A program made the translations under genes and the position numbers. The notes below the pieces were generated by a model that saw only the letters and a program-made list of their open reading frames with translations, was not told the origin of the DNA and searched no databases. Below are positions 23,474 to 34,120 of a DNA stretch of 64,000 nucleotides, in pieces. The stretch is from Archegozetes longisetosus (lineage: Eukaryota; Arthropoda; Arachnida; Sarcoptiformes; Trhypochthoniidae): contig JAEMBT020000005.1 of assembly GCA_018873245.2 (NCBI GenBank), positions 414,001 to 478,000 on the forward strand, in the 5' to 3' direction. Position 1 is the stretch's first letter, and the number at the start of each line of letters is the position of its first letter.

Positions 23474-26333
23474 TTGAATGAAGGCAAAAAATACAATATA
23501 GGACTCAGAATATGGACCTTCTTCTAGTTACCAACTTGAACTATTTAATAACTTAAGTCTAAGTCCATTTACTACAAAATAGACAAACTATATTTCATGA
23601 TTCTACTTCTCGTCTAAAAGTTTTAAATCTTAATTCGAAGTATCAAAGTTCAAAGACCTCTAAATGAAACAATCTGACAAGTGAGTCGATTCCCTGGAGG
23701 ATTGCTCCTATAAAGTTTTTGTGTGTTTTATGACTTTAACTTCTTCTTAAGTATGCGTTTTAAGGCTGCTATTTCAAAAGTGCACAGGATGGTACGAATC
23801 ATAGAAAGCTTGGGCCTTTTAAATCCAATGGAAAAGAAACTGTGACTTTTGAACAGAATCAGGCATTCATAGATGCAGATGAAGGCATACCTTATCTAAA
23901 ATTTTTAAAGATTATCATTGATGTACGCGATTGCTTCGTTACATACAAAAGCCGAAATCTCCTATAGTCATCGTTAAATCTACAAATACTTATTAATTAA
24001 AAATGAAAAAGGTCTTGATCCGAAATGTTCTCTATATACAATTTTTGTTTTTGTATAGATATAGCTTAGTATAATAGTACATATTCACACTCATAATTAG
24101 AAGTGAAATCGAACTCAGTTTGAATTTCAAAAAGTTTCTGTCTAAATAAACAACAAAAAAAGAAAATAATCACAGTTATAATTGCTGGCTGATATCCTAT
24201 AGTCAAAAGGCAACTACGGAGAAAGAATTAACGTGTTTGGCATGGCTTCGGTCATTATTTTCCTTCCTCTGGGTCTTTGCTGTTTTGTCAAGAAGAGAAG
24301 ATGCAGTAATTATAGCGCAATCTTCTAGTCGTGACTTATGGGTTTCAGACTTTACTATAGATTGAGGTGAGTGTTGTTGTGAATGATTCTCGTGTCTTCG
24401 TTGAGTTAAAGGTAGATAGTACTAATAAAGGTAGATCAGGCTTAAGCTTATAAAGCATTATTGCAGGGCTCGATTTGCAACAATATTCACCCGAATCAAT
24501 GATAAAGCCGGATTGCGTAAAGAATAGTAAATTACAGCCAATTTCAGTTGTATTTCCAACCCTTGCATTGCTATTTCCAGTGGGCAGTACTTAATCAGTG
24601 CACTTCTCAAAACTATTTCCAATGTATGCATTGCTATTTCCAATATCAGGTTTATGTTCGTTCTATGCAATCGCTTAACGATCTATAAGACTCCCAAAGT
24701 GTCAAAAATTAATTTAAACTATTGTTTCTTAATTCAATCGATTTAATTCAAATTATTTTAGTCAATATCTATGTTTAATTTGATGTTTAAAAACACTTTA
24801 AGTTAATTTTTGACACTTTGGGAGTCTTATAGATCGTTAAGCGATTGCATAGAACGAACATAAACCTGATATTGGAAATAGCAATGCATACATTGGAAAT
24901 AGTTTTGAGAAGTGCACTGATTAAGTACTGCCCACTGGAAATAGCAATGCAAGGGTTGGAAATACAACTGAAATTGACTGTAATTGAAATGCTAAGTGAT
25001 AATTGAAATTTTTCTGTAAATAATCAATTTGAGTGAAGATTCAGGCACTGAGAGAACTTGAAGTTCTAAAGTCTCGACAGAGGGTTGAATTGAACGCTGA
25101 CACTAGTATTAAGACTGAACCATAGGTTAGATAAATCTGAAATAAATAATTCTGTAAAATACGTGAACATAATCTGTTCATGCAGTTTTAAATACGAATT
25201 TAATCGGTTTTTGATTCCAGTTTTGCTGCACTAAATTTATGGTTGGACACTGTTAAATAAGATTAATCTGACCACTTTCTAATTAAAACTTTTCAAAAAA
25301 AGTAGTTATGTCAGAATAAATTTTACAAGTCAATCACTGATAGACAGTTAAAAATTGTATTCTATTAAAAAACAATCTGTTGTGCAATATCAGAGAAATA
25401 AGTACTTGAAAGTTCAATCAAAGCCAAAACTTTACGAGTTTCAATGAAAATAAGTCAATTATATAACTACGTAAGAAATAACTAACGAAAATGAATTTTA
25501 TTGCTCCATAATCAGATATTTGTAAACCTATTTTTGCAATAAAATATAAGTTAATTAATTTTTAGGCACAATTTTTATTTCTCTTAAGTTAATTCACTTT
25601 TTCAAGTTGAAATTTAATTTTTTTTCACTGGTACAATTTATTCTGACATAACTGCACTGTAAGCCTGATCTACGTTAAAACTAATAAAAAGAAAAATCAA
25701 AGAATCCAAAATCTTCAAATGTAGACTCTTCTTACCTGATTAATGGTTTGAATTAGGGCATTCAAGTAGTCCACTATTTGGAAAATGAATCATTTACGAT
25801 AATAATTATTAAAATCTTTAGTTATTAAAACCTTTATATCTGGATTTTGAGCATAAAGCAAAACTGATTCACTTTTACCAGATTTGGTGTGTGAAAGGGA
25901 AATGTTGCAACATTTGATTATAAAAAGACTCCAAATCAAGTGTGAAATCTAATCTTAAACTGATATGAGATTGAAAACTTTTTCATTAAGTTCGCATTTG
26001 TTGGCAAAGCATGAGTTCATTATAATCTTTTATTGGCATCTATTCTTAAATAAGCTTATAGTGAATTTAGACAAAAGAATCGTTTGTATGGAGTCATTTG
26101 ATTGGACTTTAAAATGTGCGAGACATTTCAAAAATATAAAATAAATATTCGAGTTCACGTCTAAATGTTCACGAATCATCAGAACTCATCTCAGTATAAG
26201 TTGTGACTCGAATGATTAAAAATCTTAGTATAAGCATTTTCTAATAGTTGCTGCAACAAAGAAAGTGAAGTTTGGAAAAGCCTTAGAAAAAAAAAATCTA
26301 TTTATAAACTCCTTCCTCTTCTTGATAAAAGTA
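23474..26333. other. Intergenic region with a long hairpin
   Basis: 2.9 kb with no gene I can support. It contains the 185-bp inverted repeat at 24534-24981, described separately. The rest is AT-rich DNA without recognised features. Confidence 0.5.
24534..24981. repeat. Near-perfect 185-bp inverted repeat (long hairpin)
   Basis: Bases 24534-24718 are the reverse complement of 24797-24981 with only two mismatches that I can find (near each end), around a 78-bp AT-rich spacer. Each arm itself contains short repeats: TATTTCCA occurs four times per arm and GCATTGCTATTTCCA twice. A transcript would fold into a long perfect duplex, like hairpin-RNA loci that feed small interfering RNAs. A young foldback element is the other reading. 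No coding content fits both arms. Confidence 0.85.
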
Positions 26334-29300
26334 ATGCAAAAGTCAGCGCTTAGTAATCCATTTAAGTGGAGGAGTAGTTATACACGAGCTCTTGCGTTGA
26401 AATTGTTGATTCGTGAAGGAATCAAACGATCAAATCATAATAATATGACTAAAGCTATGCATCAATATTCAACTATCCGTTCGACTCAGAAATCACTTGA
26501 TAAAACTTCAACTATGGACGGATTATTGTCCCAGAGACCGCTATTAGTTCAGGTTGAATTTGAAGTTTTTGGTGATGTTTCAGGTATGATACCATATCGC
26601 ATATGCATTACTCTATCAGAGAATACTTTCTTAGTTGTTCATTCACTTTTTAAAGTTGAAAGCTTAAAGTTTTTAATGCGGATATATGACGCCAATCAGT
26701 CGCAAATATTTTATAGCTTCCAAGCGTTGTTTTTTATAGTTTTATTCTATTCAACAGAAATATTTGATAAATATGTTCTAGTTACAATTCTATCAATTCT
26801 ATGATTAGAATTTAGATTTCAATTTTATCGAATTCATTTATTTTGATGTTTAACTGTATATTTTTAATTAATAAATTTCTTGCTTAAAAGATGATCAAAC
26901 TTTTTAAAATTGATTCGGATAATTGAATCTGAAGTTATGAGTTATGACTAGAAATTTAATTTTTTCTAAGCGATTATTAACATTAAATTTGAGTCAATGT
27001 CACAGTGATATAAAGCCCCTTCTAATTATCTATTAATAGCTCAACTAAAATAAGGTATTACAGGAACTAAGAATTCAATTTTATTTACCATAACCATCTA
27101 AAACATGATTGAAGTAAAAACTTAGTTATAAAAAGGTTAATTATTTTTCAAAGAAAAATAAGCTTCAGTATGGAATGTGAGCTGAGGCTGTATAGTCTTG
27201 GGTTCATATTTACTTAAATCAAACCAAACCAAACTTATAGAAGTTTAGTAAGAGCGTAGCTGTTCACTACACATCAGGCAACAATGCAAAACGAAATTCT
27301 TCAGCACGAGACGCAACAATTGAGCCGATATTCAGTACTAAAGCCAACTTTTCCTTAAAAACAATTAATCCTTTTCTAAGGTTTTAACGATCATTTTTGA
27401 GCTCAGGAGCAAAAAAAGAATACTATTGAGCAACAATTGTATTCAGTGGTAATATTATCCATTGTAAAATCTATTTTGGCATCGAATCAATGAGAATACA
27501 GATATTTTAATAGTAATAAGATAGATGTTGGCTATATTGCCAACACTTTGTTTGGTCACATCTAGTCATTTCGAAACGGCAGTCTATTGTTCACAACTTC
27601 GACCATTTCAAATGATTTTCGAATAACTTGAAACAAATGAAATAATTTCTCGGCAATTTATATCTCGAAAGTGTTCAAATGTTTGCTTAAAATGTTAAAT
27701 GTTAAACTGACTTTGCCAACTTACTCTATAGTTTGACTTAGTCGTTATAAACAATTTGGGTTCTAACGCATTCAACTGAAAACAGTTTGAAAACTAGACT
27801 AGATCTTAAAGAATAGAAATACTGCAAGATCATCAAACGTGTTAAAAATATAAAGCTAAATACAAAGTCCTGTTCGAGTAATAGAGTTCAGTTGAATTAG
27901 CTTTCACTTAAAGCATTTACTAAATTTACAAATAGATTCTTATAAAAAAGGAACCATTTGGTTGAAAAAGAACTCGTGGCTTTCTGTGCCAGTCAGATTA
28001 GATCTGATGGGATGAAACGAGATAGTGCTTCACTCACTCCTCGATCTAATATATTTTGATTTAACTACAAAGTAAAAATAGCTGCTATTCTAACTAAAAC
28101 ATATATTCAGTATTGTTTCATTTTAAATAAACTTATCAATTAAAACTATCAATAATTTACTAGAATTGAACGTTTTATGCTTGTCTTGCAATATTTTTAT
28201 TTTACTTTTTAACGTTATGAAAGTTTAGAAAATAGTTTGATCTTTTAATTGACAGCTTCAGTTTAAAAATGACTCGAAGCTTCAATGTTCAATGACTCAA
28301 CTTATATAGTATTGACAAGAATTAGAATAGAGTATGTCATAGTATAGGGACTTTCTTTATTGTAAAATTGAGCTATTTTTAAAACTTTTAAGTTGGAATG
28401 ATATTGACATACTTTCTAAGCTTTACTGTATCTGCACTTAAAGCACAAAAGGCATTAATAGACTTGATATCTGACAGAACTCTAAGAGTACGAGAATGTT
28501 TATTCAATTAAGAGAAGTTTATATAAAATTTATTTTTACACTCATTTATTGCAACTTAGACTCGAACACATTTTGTATTAGAAATTTGGAAAACGTAAAC
28601 TCATGAGTGAATCCATTTTCAATTAAAATTGTTATTTGCTTATATTCTACTTTGTTCTGTTCATAGGTGTATATTTCACTCGGGTATGTATCAGTAATCC
28701 ACGAGCCAACGCATTTCAAGATGAAACATGAATTTGTTCACCATTTTCTGTAACCAATTGCTTTGCTTCCATATGTCTACTGATAGACTCACTGATAACA
28801 AAAATTAAAAATTGATCAATTCACCCATTAATATAGAATAAGTGTGAAAATGTATGCATATAGTCTAGTCTGGTTCCAAATATTAAAATGTAAAACATTA
28901 AAATATTAAACTGACGAACAATAGCTGAGCGTTTTTCAGAATAAGTTGTCTCATGTTTTGTTTTGCAAGCAAATGAACATATGCTAAAGCTTTGGGTTAG
29001 AACTATTATTAATCTAGTGCTTAACTCTAACAGACTTTGCATATGTTTATCGCATTCAGCACTCTTTTGCACTTAAGTAGAATTTATTCCATAAATAAAG
29101 TAATAATGACAGGAAACTGATTCTAACAATAGTATGCGAAAGATATGTGCGAAAAATTGGAAATCAAAGGATGGATAAGAGTATCGCCGAGGGGTACTGT
29201 ATATGGACAAATACAAGGAGATAAGGATAAAGTGGATGAAATGTTAATCACTTTCTATACTATATAGAACTTTAAAAAAAATATTTTAATTAGCGTGCGG

Positions 29301-29434
29301 TTTGATTGCTTCATTTTAGGGCTCTCTGGTTGAGATTACAAGGAAGTCCTGGCTCTCGCATAGAACACTGCGAGTTCAAAAACTGGCAAGTCATCGATAG
29401 TTGCGATTTCAGAAACTTCAATGTTAGGTATTGA
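26334..29434 (+). CDS. Acylphosphatase-like protein with altered active site
   Basis: Acylphosphatases hydrolyse acyl-phosphate bonds using an Arg and an Asn. Exons are 26334-26583, 28667-28683, 29133-29242 and 29320-29434, giving 163 aa; phases agree. The fold is clear: VQVEFEVFGDVSG, then GVYFTRYAKDMCEKLEIKGW, RGTVYGQIQGDKDKVDEM, LQGSPGSRIEHCEF and the C-terminal DFRNFNVRY. Two oddities are visible. The catalytic Arg (GVFFR in human ACYP) is Thr here at about 88, with Arg one residue later, and the catalytic Asn (GWVKNT) is Val at about 106. So the enzyme may be inactive or atypical. The N-terminal extension of about 65 residues, rich in Lys, Arg and Ser, could be a mitochondrial targeting region; human ACYP is only about 99 aa. 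The second exon is a 17-nt microexon. An upstream in-frame GTG exists but ATG 26334 is preferred. Confidence 0.85.
26584..28666 (+). other. Long first intron of the acylphosphatase-like gene
   Basis: 2.1 kb of AT-rich DNA between the first exon and the microexon. No coding or repeat feature recognised. Confidence 0.6.
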
Positions 29435-29693
29435 AAGTCATCGAAAATTATGGAGCTTGACATTGTCATTTGATCCTACCATCGATGGATATTTTGTTAG
29501 AATTTGTTGTCAAATTATGAAATGTTTGTTCAAATTCAATTGTTATTATTGTTAACATTATTTATTGTATTGTAATTCATGAATTGGTGCTTATTAAGAA
29601 AAAATTAATTGTTGTTCCTTTCAATGAAATTTATGAGAAAAATTCAAAGACCACCGAGAAGTCGAATAGAAGGACAATCATTCGAATCACTAA

Positions 29694-30803
29694 TTATCGA
29701 TAGGTTACTATAACTTGTGCGACATTTTCCAAATCAATTTTTTCAGTTATATTCTTAGTTTTGATGTTTTCCTCCTGATTAGTAATAAAAACGAAACCGT
29801 TTTCCATATCTTTCCAGCCGTTTTCATTCATCCAAAATGACAACTGATTGTCGGCCAAACCGCCCAAAAGTGAGCGCAAACTTGTCTTCTCTATTGTCTG
29901 ATACGTTATTTTTATTACGTGACAAATAACTACAAAACGCAAAATACAAATCATTTCAGTTCATCTAATTTTGAAAAAATTACATTTTCTTATCGAGTCT
30001 TCGAATCCGGTCATTCCATTAAGCAGTTGAGGCCGAGCTCTCAGTTCTCCCTTAAATCATTTAAATAAAACTTAAGTTAAGTTCACATCATTTGTCTCAA
30101 TAAAGCATAAAATCAAAAACTAAATTACATAATACAAGTCAATAATTATGTTCACTCAATAACTATTCTTAAGGTCAGTATAAAGTGGTTGACATTCAAA
30201 TAGTTAGTTAATAAGTGTTTCATTTCGTCCAATAGCGAAAACTTCACATCAGATATCATATAAACTAAATGTGAAGTTATTAGAAATGGACTAAAGTAGT
30301 TAACTATTTAATCACATAACTGATGGACTGATATTTACCCAAAACTCTTCGAAACGACACGTTTCGAGTAAATGATGTAAATTCAGAACTGTATTAAGCG
30401 ATTCCTCCTCTAACTGCAATTAATTACAAATCATTAAATCAGTTCATAATTGTATTGACACTCAATACAAACCAAAGAGCTATCGATCAGACATTTCGAC
30501 AGAACAAAATCCGTGTTCGGCAAACAAGTCAAAGCTTTTAATAATATCTTCAGAACAATCGATTTCTCAGTCAATTGAGGGTTGAATTGATATAACTTAA
30601 GAACTGCCAGATTTGCCTCTAAGTCGTAGTGATTGTCGCGCGACTGATCGTTGATATAGTTCTCCAATATTTGCAAATTATTTGGATTATAACTAAATTT
30701 AATAATCATTACATTAATCCAAACATTCAATCAGATCCAAACTCAATTACCGGTCGATTCCTCGAAGCATTTGTTTCACTTGTAATTGCATTTGTTCCGA
30801 CAT
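29694..30803 (-). CDS. EIF3K: Translation initiation factor eIF3 subunit K
   Basis: Subunit K of eukaryotic initiation factor 3, which binds the 40S ribosome. It is the small non-essential PCI-fold subunit that pairs with eIF3l. Exons are 30803-30751, 30692-30473, 30413-30339, 30050-29984 and 29929-29694, giving 216 aa (human 218). Matches to human eIF3K are strong along the whole length: [87 protein letters not shown] and [19 protein letters not shown]. The start [17 protein letters not shown] is chosen by family alignment. The gene is divergent from ANAPC13 and convergent with the acylphosphatase-like gene 259 bp away. Confidence 0.96.
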
Positions 30804-31221
30804 TTCTCTTAATTATATTATTATTAATTCAAAACAATTTTATCATTAAAACACGACTCAAAGTCACAACACGTTGACTTCTATTCGTTCACTTCTATTC
30901 GGGGATTTCTATATTTGTTTCGGTTTTATTCACTACTTTTGGTCAAATAAACTAAACTCTAAAAACATTTTTTCCACTTATTGTTCACTTTGTAATGAGA
31001 AAAACCCCTGATTTGTGTACGAATCATACAAAGCATGTTTTGAACATTTGCCTGCAATTACTGATATTCAACTGGTTTTGGGGTAAAGTAAAGATTAGTT
31101 CAGTTTGAATATTTGAATTATTGTTTGCATTGGGTTTAAATGTTATCAAATCATAAAATAAGTGCAAAAATAAGAAAAATCTCATTTAATAATAATAATA
31201 AAAAACTGAATTATTGATTGA
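30804..31221. promoter_or_regulatory. Divergent promoter region between eIF3k and ANAPC13
   Basis: The two housekeeping genes start 418 bp apart on opposite strands, so both promoters must lie here. I see no clear TATA box; a shared bidirectional promoter is an inference from spacing. Confidence 0.5.
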
Positions 31222-31488
31222 ATGGATAGCGAATTGCAAAGAGAGGGAAGACTCATATTATTAGTGGATAAGCAGTGGTGTGAAGACATTAAAGAATTGC
31301 CATTTGAAGAAATAGCAGTTCCAGTGATTGAATTACCGGATCCCGAACCAGATAACGGAAATGCAAACGAAACGCTTAAAGATCTCGAATTCAAATGGAA
31401 TGATTTGGCTCTCAATCGCATTTTAAATACTCAACAAAACAATTATATTAATAATCAGTTCAATATTAATAATAATTTTAACCAATAA
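31222..31488 (+). CDS. ANAPC13: Anaphase-promoting complex subunit 13
   Basis: APC13 is a small subunit that stabilises the TPR lobe of the anaphase-promoting complex, the ubiquitin ligase that drives exit from mitosis. The single-exon frame of 88 aa aligns almost throughout with human APC13 (74 aa): MDSELQREGRLILLVDKQW against MDSEVQRDGRILDLIDDAW, then ELPFEEIAVPVIELPDPEPD against KLPYEDVAIPLNELPEPEQD, and LEFKWNDLALNRI against QEMKWTDLALQYL. The last 15 or so residues are an Asn/Gln-rich tail absent from the human protein. The start is fixed by the conserved MDSE. Opposite-strand frames here are shadows. Confidence 0.95.
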   Translation: MDSELQREGRLILLVDKQWCEDIKELPFEEIAVPVIELPDPEPDNGNANETLKDLEFKWNDLALNRILNTQQNNYINNQFNINNNFNQ

Positions 31489-31661
31489 TTATTATATTTA
31501 TTAAGTTTGCCTTGTTTTAATCTGATGCGAAAAGATTTGCACAGAAAATATTTATATTTTAACCACTTACAAAAAATAATTGATTTCCAAAAATTTTGAT
31601 TAAATAAAATACTCAAACTTTACAAATGAGAACTCAATTAAATGATCAAAGATTTTATTAG

Positions 31662-32760
31662 TCACATTGGATCAAAAGGTTGTTGAATATTCTTGATATT
31701 AGCGACACTCGCAGTGCCATAAACTTTGTAGTCATTAGAAGTGATGGCGATGGCTGCAAACGAAACTATGATTGATTCGTCTCTCAACAGTTGACTCTCT
31801 TCTCTTCGCTCTTCTCTTAAGATGAGTCGAGATCTAATCCAAACAACTGGAACTTGTGGCGAGTCATCTATTACAACAAATCCATGTCCTATATAATAAA
31901 ATTTATAAAATTATTGACTTCTATTGCAGATGAGTTTCCCACTTAAGTCGAGTTAATTTAAGAGTTCACTCGTCTGTCCAGCAAGACAGTAACACATTAA
32001 GATAGCTGCGGTCTGTCTGAATATAAGACAATTTAACTTAAGTATTACTAGTGAATATGAGTTGCAATTATGAAGAGTGAAATGCAACCAAAAGACAGTT
32101 AATGCAAACAAATGGTCCAAATAAGAAAATTGTAAACTTTAAGATATATTTACCTAAAACCAATAGAAGTTTGTTATCAGACTGATATTCATTGCAATGA
32201 CTGTCGGGCACAACAAAAAGCGCTCCTTTTTCTGAAACACACACTACGTGTTTTCCATTGTCGATGTCATTACGAACTTTATCACAAGGCAACCAATTGT
32301 CTCCATTACTACTTCTGTTAATCCTGACTCCTTTTTCATATAATATATTATCATCGTCTTTAAGACATGCAATAACTTTATTTATATGACCACAAATTCT
32401 AGAGATTTGTCCATCAACAATAACTCCATAAAGTCTATTATGATACTGAACAATATGAGCCCTCGGAGGTCTACTTTTCCTCAAATCAGTATTTATTTGA
32501 TAATCAAATAAAGATAATTCAAATTTCTGATTCTGTTCGGTGTTATATCTTATCGATAATTTACGATTAATTTCTCTCATCTGCATATATGAGTAACCAA
32601 TTAAGTGAAGAACCGATTCTAGAGTTCCGTTCACTACTTTAACGACATGATTGACCACTAATTTGTTGCAATCGTTCTTATAGGTGGTCACTTTTCCGTT
32701 TTCATCAATATTTACTCTAGTATGATATTTAACGGTTGGCTTCTGTGGTTGTATTGACAT
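31662..32760 (-). CDS. Unrecognised two-exon protein
   Basis: I do not recognise this family. Exons are 32760-32154 and 31888-31662, giving 277 aa. The splice (donor G|GTAAAT, acceptor ATATAG) keeps phase and joins VLG to HGFVVIDDSP. There is no signal peptide. The protein is mixed alpha/beta in feel, with short hydrophobic strands (KHVVCVSEKGALFVV, LLLVLGHGFVVID), a basic acidic-basic patch RLILREERREESQ and several Cys. If the intron is not removed, the frame runs on into a hydrophobic tail and ends at 32068, which would give 230 aa. The C-terminus ends QQPFDPM. It is convergent with ANAPC13, 173 bp away. Codon usage looks like its neighbours. Confidence 0.65.
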
Positions 32761-34082
32761 GTTTTTAATGATATGTAATCGATTTTTCTAGAACTGTTTT
32801 GGGTCGTTTAAACCAACCTTAAAGCCAGTAGTGATGTGTATTTGACTGACTTATAATAATTTAAAGAAAGCCTAACACTGATATTTCTTACTCTTCGCTA
32901 ATTTTAAATTTGTAAAAATTGAATGTGCTCACTCTCACGCACAGAGAAATTCCGGTTCATATTCAAAAGCATATGTTGGCAATAATTAATTAAAAATGCA
33001 ATTATAAAAATGCAACAATCATTTAAAAAGCTTTACGAATAATGATTCGAGCTTATGCGTGAGTGAACGAGGCACTGTTGCAAATTTGGATTTGCAGTTA
33101 ATCTCATTGCGATTTGAATCGAGCGTTTCAAATACTACGAGTCTCTTCAAGAAATTTGAATGACTCTGTTTGCAAATAGTTGCAAATTAGTTTGGCTTCG
33201 TTTAAATTGTATTATTTATTCTTAAAGATGCGCTAAAGTTATTCATATAATATACCGCATGTAACTTACAACGAACATTCAAAGTTTAAAGTATGTGTAA
33301 TTCGTAATTTATAACATCAATTATTTACAGATATTTTTCAGAGCAGCTAAACCTTTTTTAAAAGTAATTTGGTTCTTTTAAGAAATTAAACGCAAGTCTT
33401 TATCTTATTTTTTAGGATATTCCGTTAAATATAAAGGAATTGAAAGTAGTGTAGTTTGATGCTGGCCGTTAGATCTTCGATCTAAAATAAGTACACTTTG
33501 CCTTGCTTGTATTAGCTATTGTCAAAAATTTTGATTTCACCTCAATGCCAAATCAATTTATTAATAAGATTGATTTAATAGACAGTAGTTGTAGTAACCT
33601 GAAGCCATAGGCATTAAAAATGGGTTGAAAGCAGCTAAGGATGGTCGCAATTTGTAGCCTCTTATTATTGATAATAAAATCAATGAATAAAGAACTGAAC
33701 CTAACGTGTTGCTGCACTTGTTTCAAGGACTTCATTCGATTAAGTTTCTTCGGTTTTTGTATAAGATAGTAAACACTAATTGACCTTTCTAACATATATT
33801 AGCAATATAAACATATAGAATACATTGATTGCAAGTTCGTAATACAGCGCATCTAATGTGAGAATACAATATACAATGTTAACTCCAGTCAAGGTTAGCT
33901 CCATATTCGCACTTTGCTTTAAACAAGCATCAAAGTAAATGTCATAGCAACTTTTATTAGCAGATAGGTTTCTGAGAGTACATTTAATTTCGATTTTGTC
34001 AAAGTATTGCTCTTTTGGTGTCTGAGTCTCATTATTGTTTTGAGTGACATTTAATTTAACAATAAATAAAATAATAAGAATA
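32761..34082. other. Intergenic region with one doubtful minus-strand frame
   Basis: Between the unrecognised gene and the epoxide hydrolase gene. The only candidate is a minus-strand frame at 33776-34120, listed separately; otherwise AT-rich and featureless. Confidence 0.4.
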
Positions 34083-34120
34083 ATGAAGACATTGGTGTGG
34101 TTATTTCCATTGGGAACCAT
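33776..34120 (-). CDS. Doubtful small membrane or secreted protein
   Basis: A 114-codon open frame. Its N-terminus has a hydrophobic stretch (VFIILIILFIVKLNVTQ) like a signal peptide, followed by an Asn/Thr-rich segment, three spaced Cys (KCTLRNLS, KSCYD, DACLK) and two hydrophobic C-terminal stretches. It overlaps the first 38 coding bases of the epoxide hydrolase gene on the opposite strand, which counts against the full length. It could be one exon of a gene with missing partners, or chance. Confidence 0.2.
   Translation of the reverse strand: MVPNGNNHTNVFIILIILFIVKLNVTQNNNETQTPKEQYFDKIEIKCTLRNLSANKSCYDIYFDACLKQSANMELTLTGVNIVYCILTLDALYYELAINVFYMFILLIYVRKVN

Noticed and set aside
24458-24670. 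70-codon minus-strand frame in the hairpin
   Set aside because: Repetitive (EIAMQTLEI-like) translation of the inverted-repeat arm; the other arm encodes the same words, so it is a repeat and not a protein.
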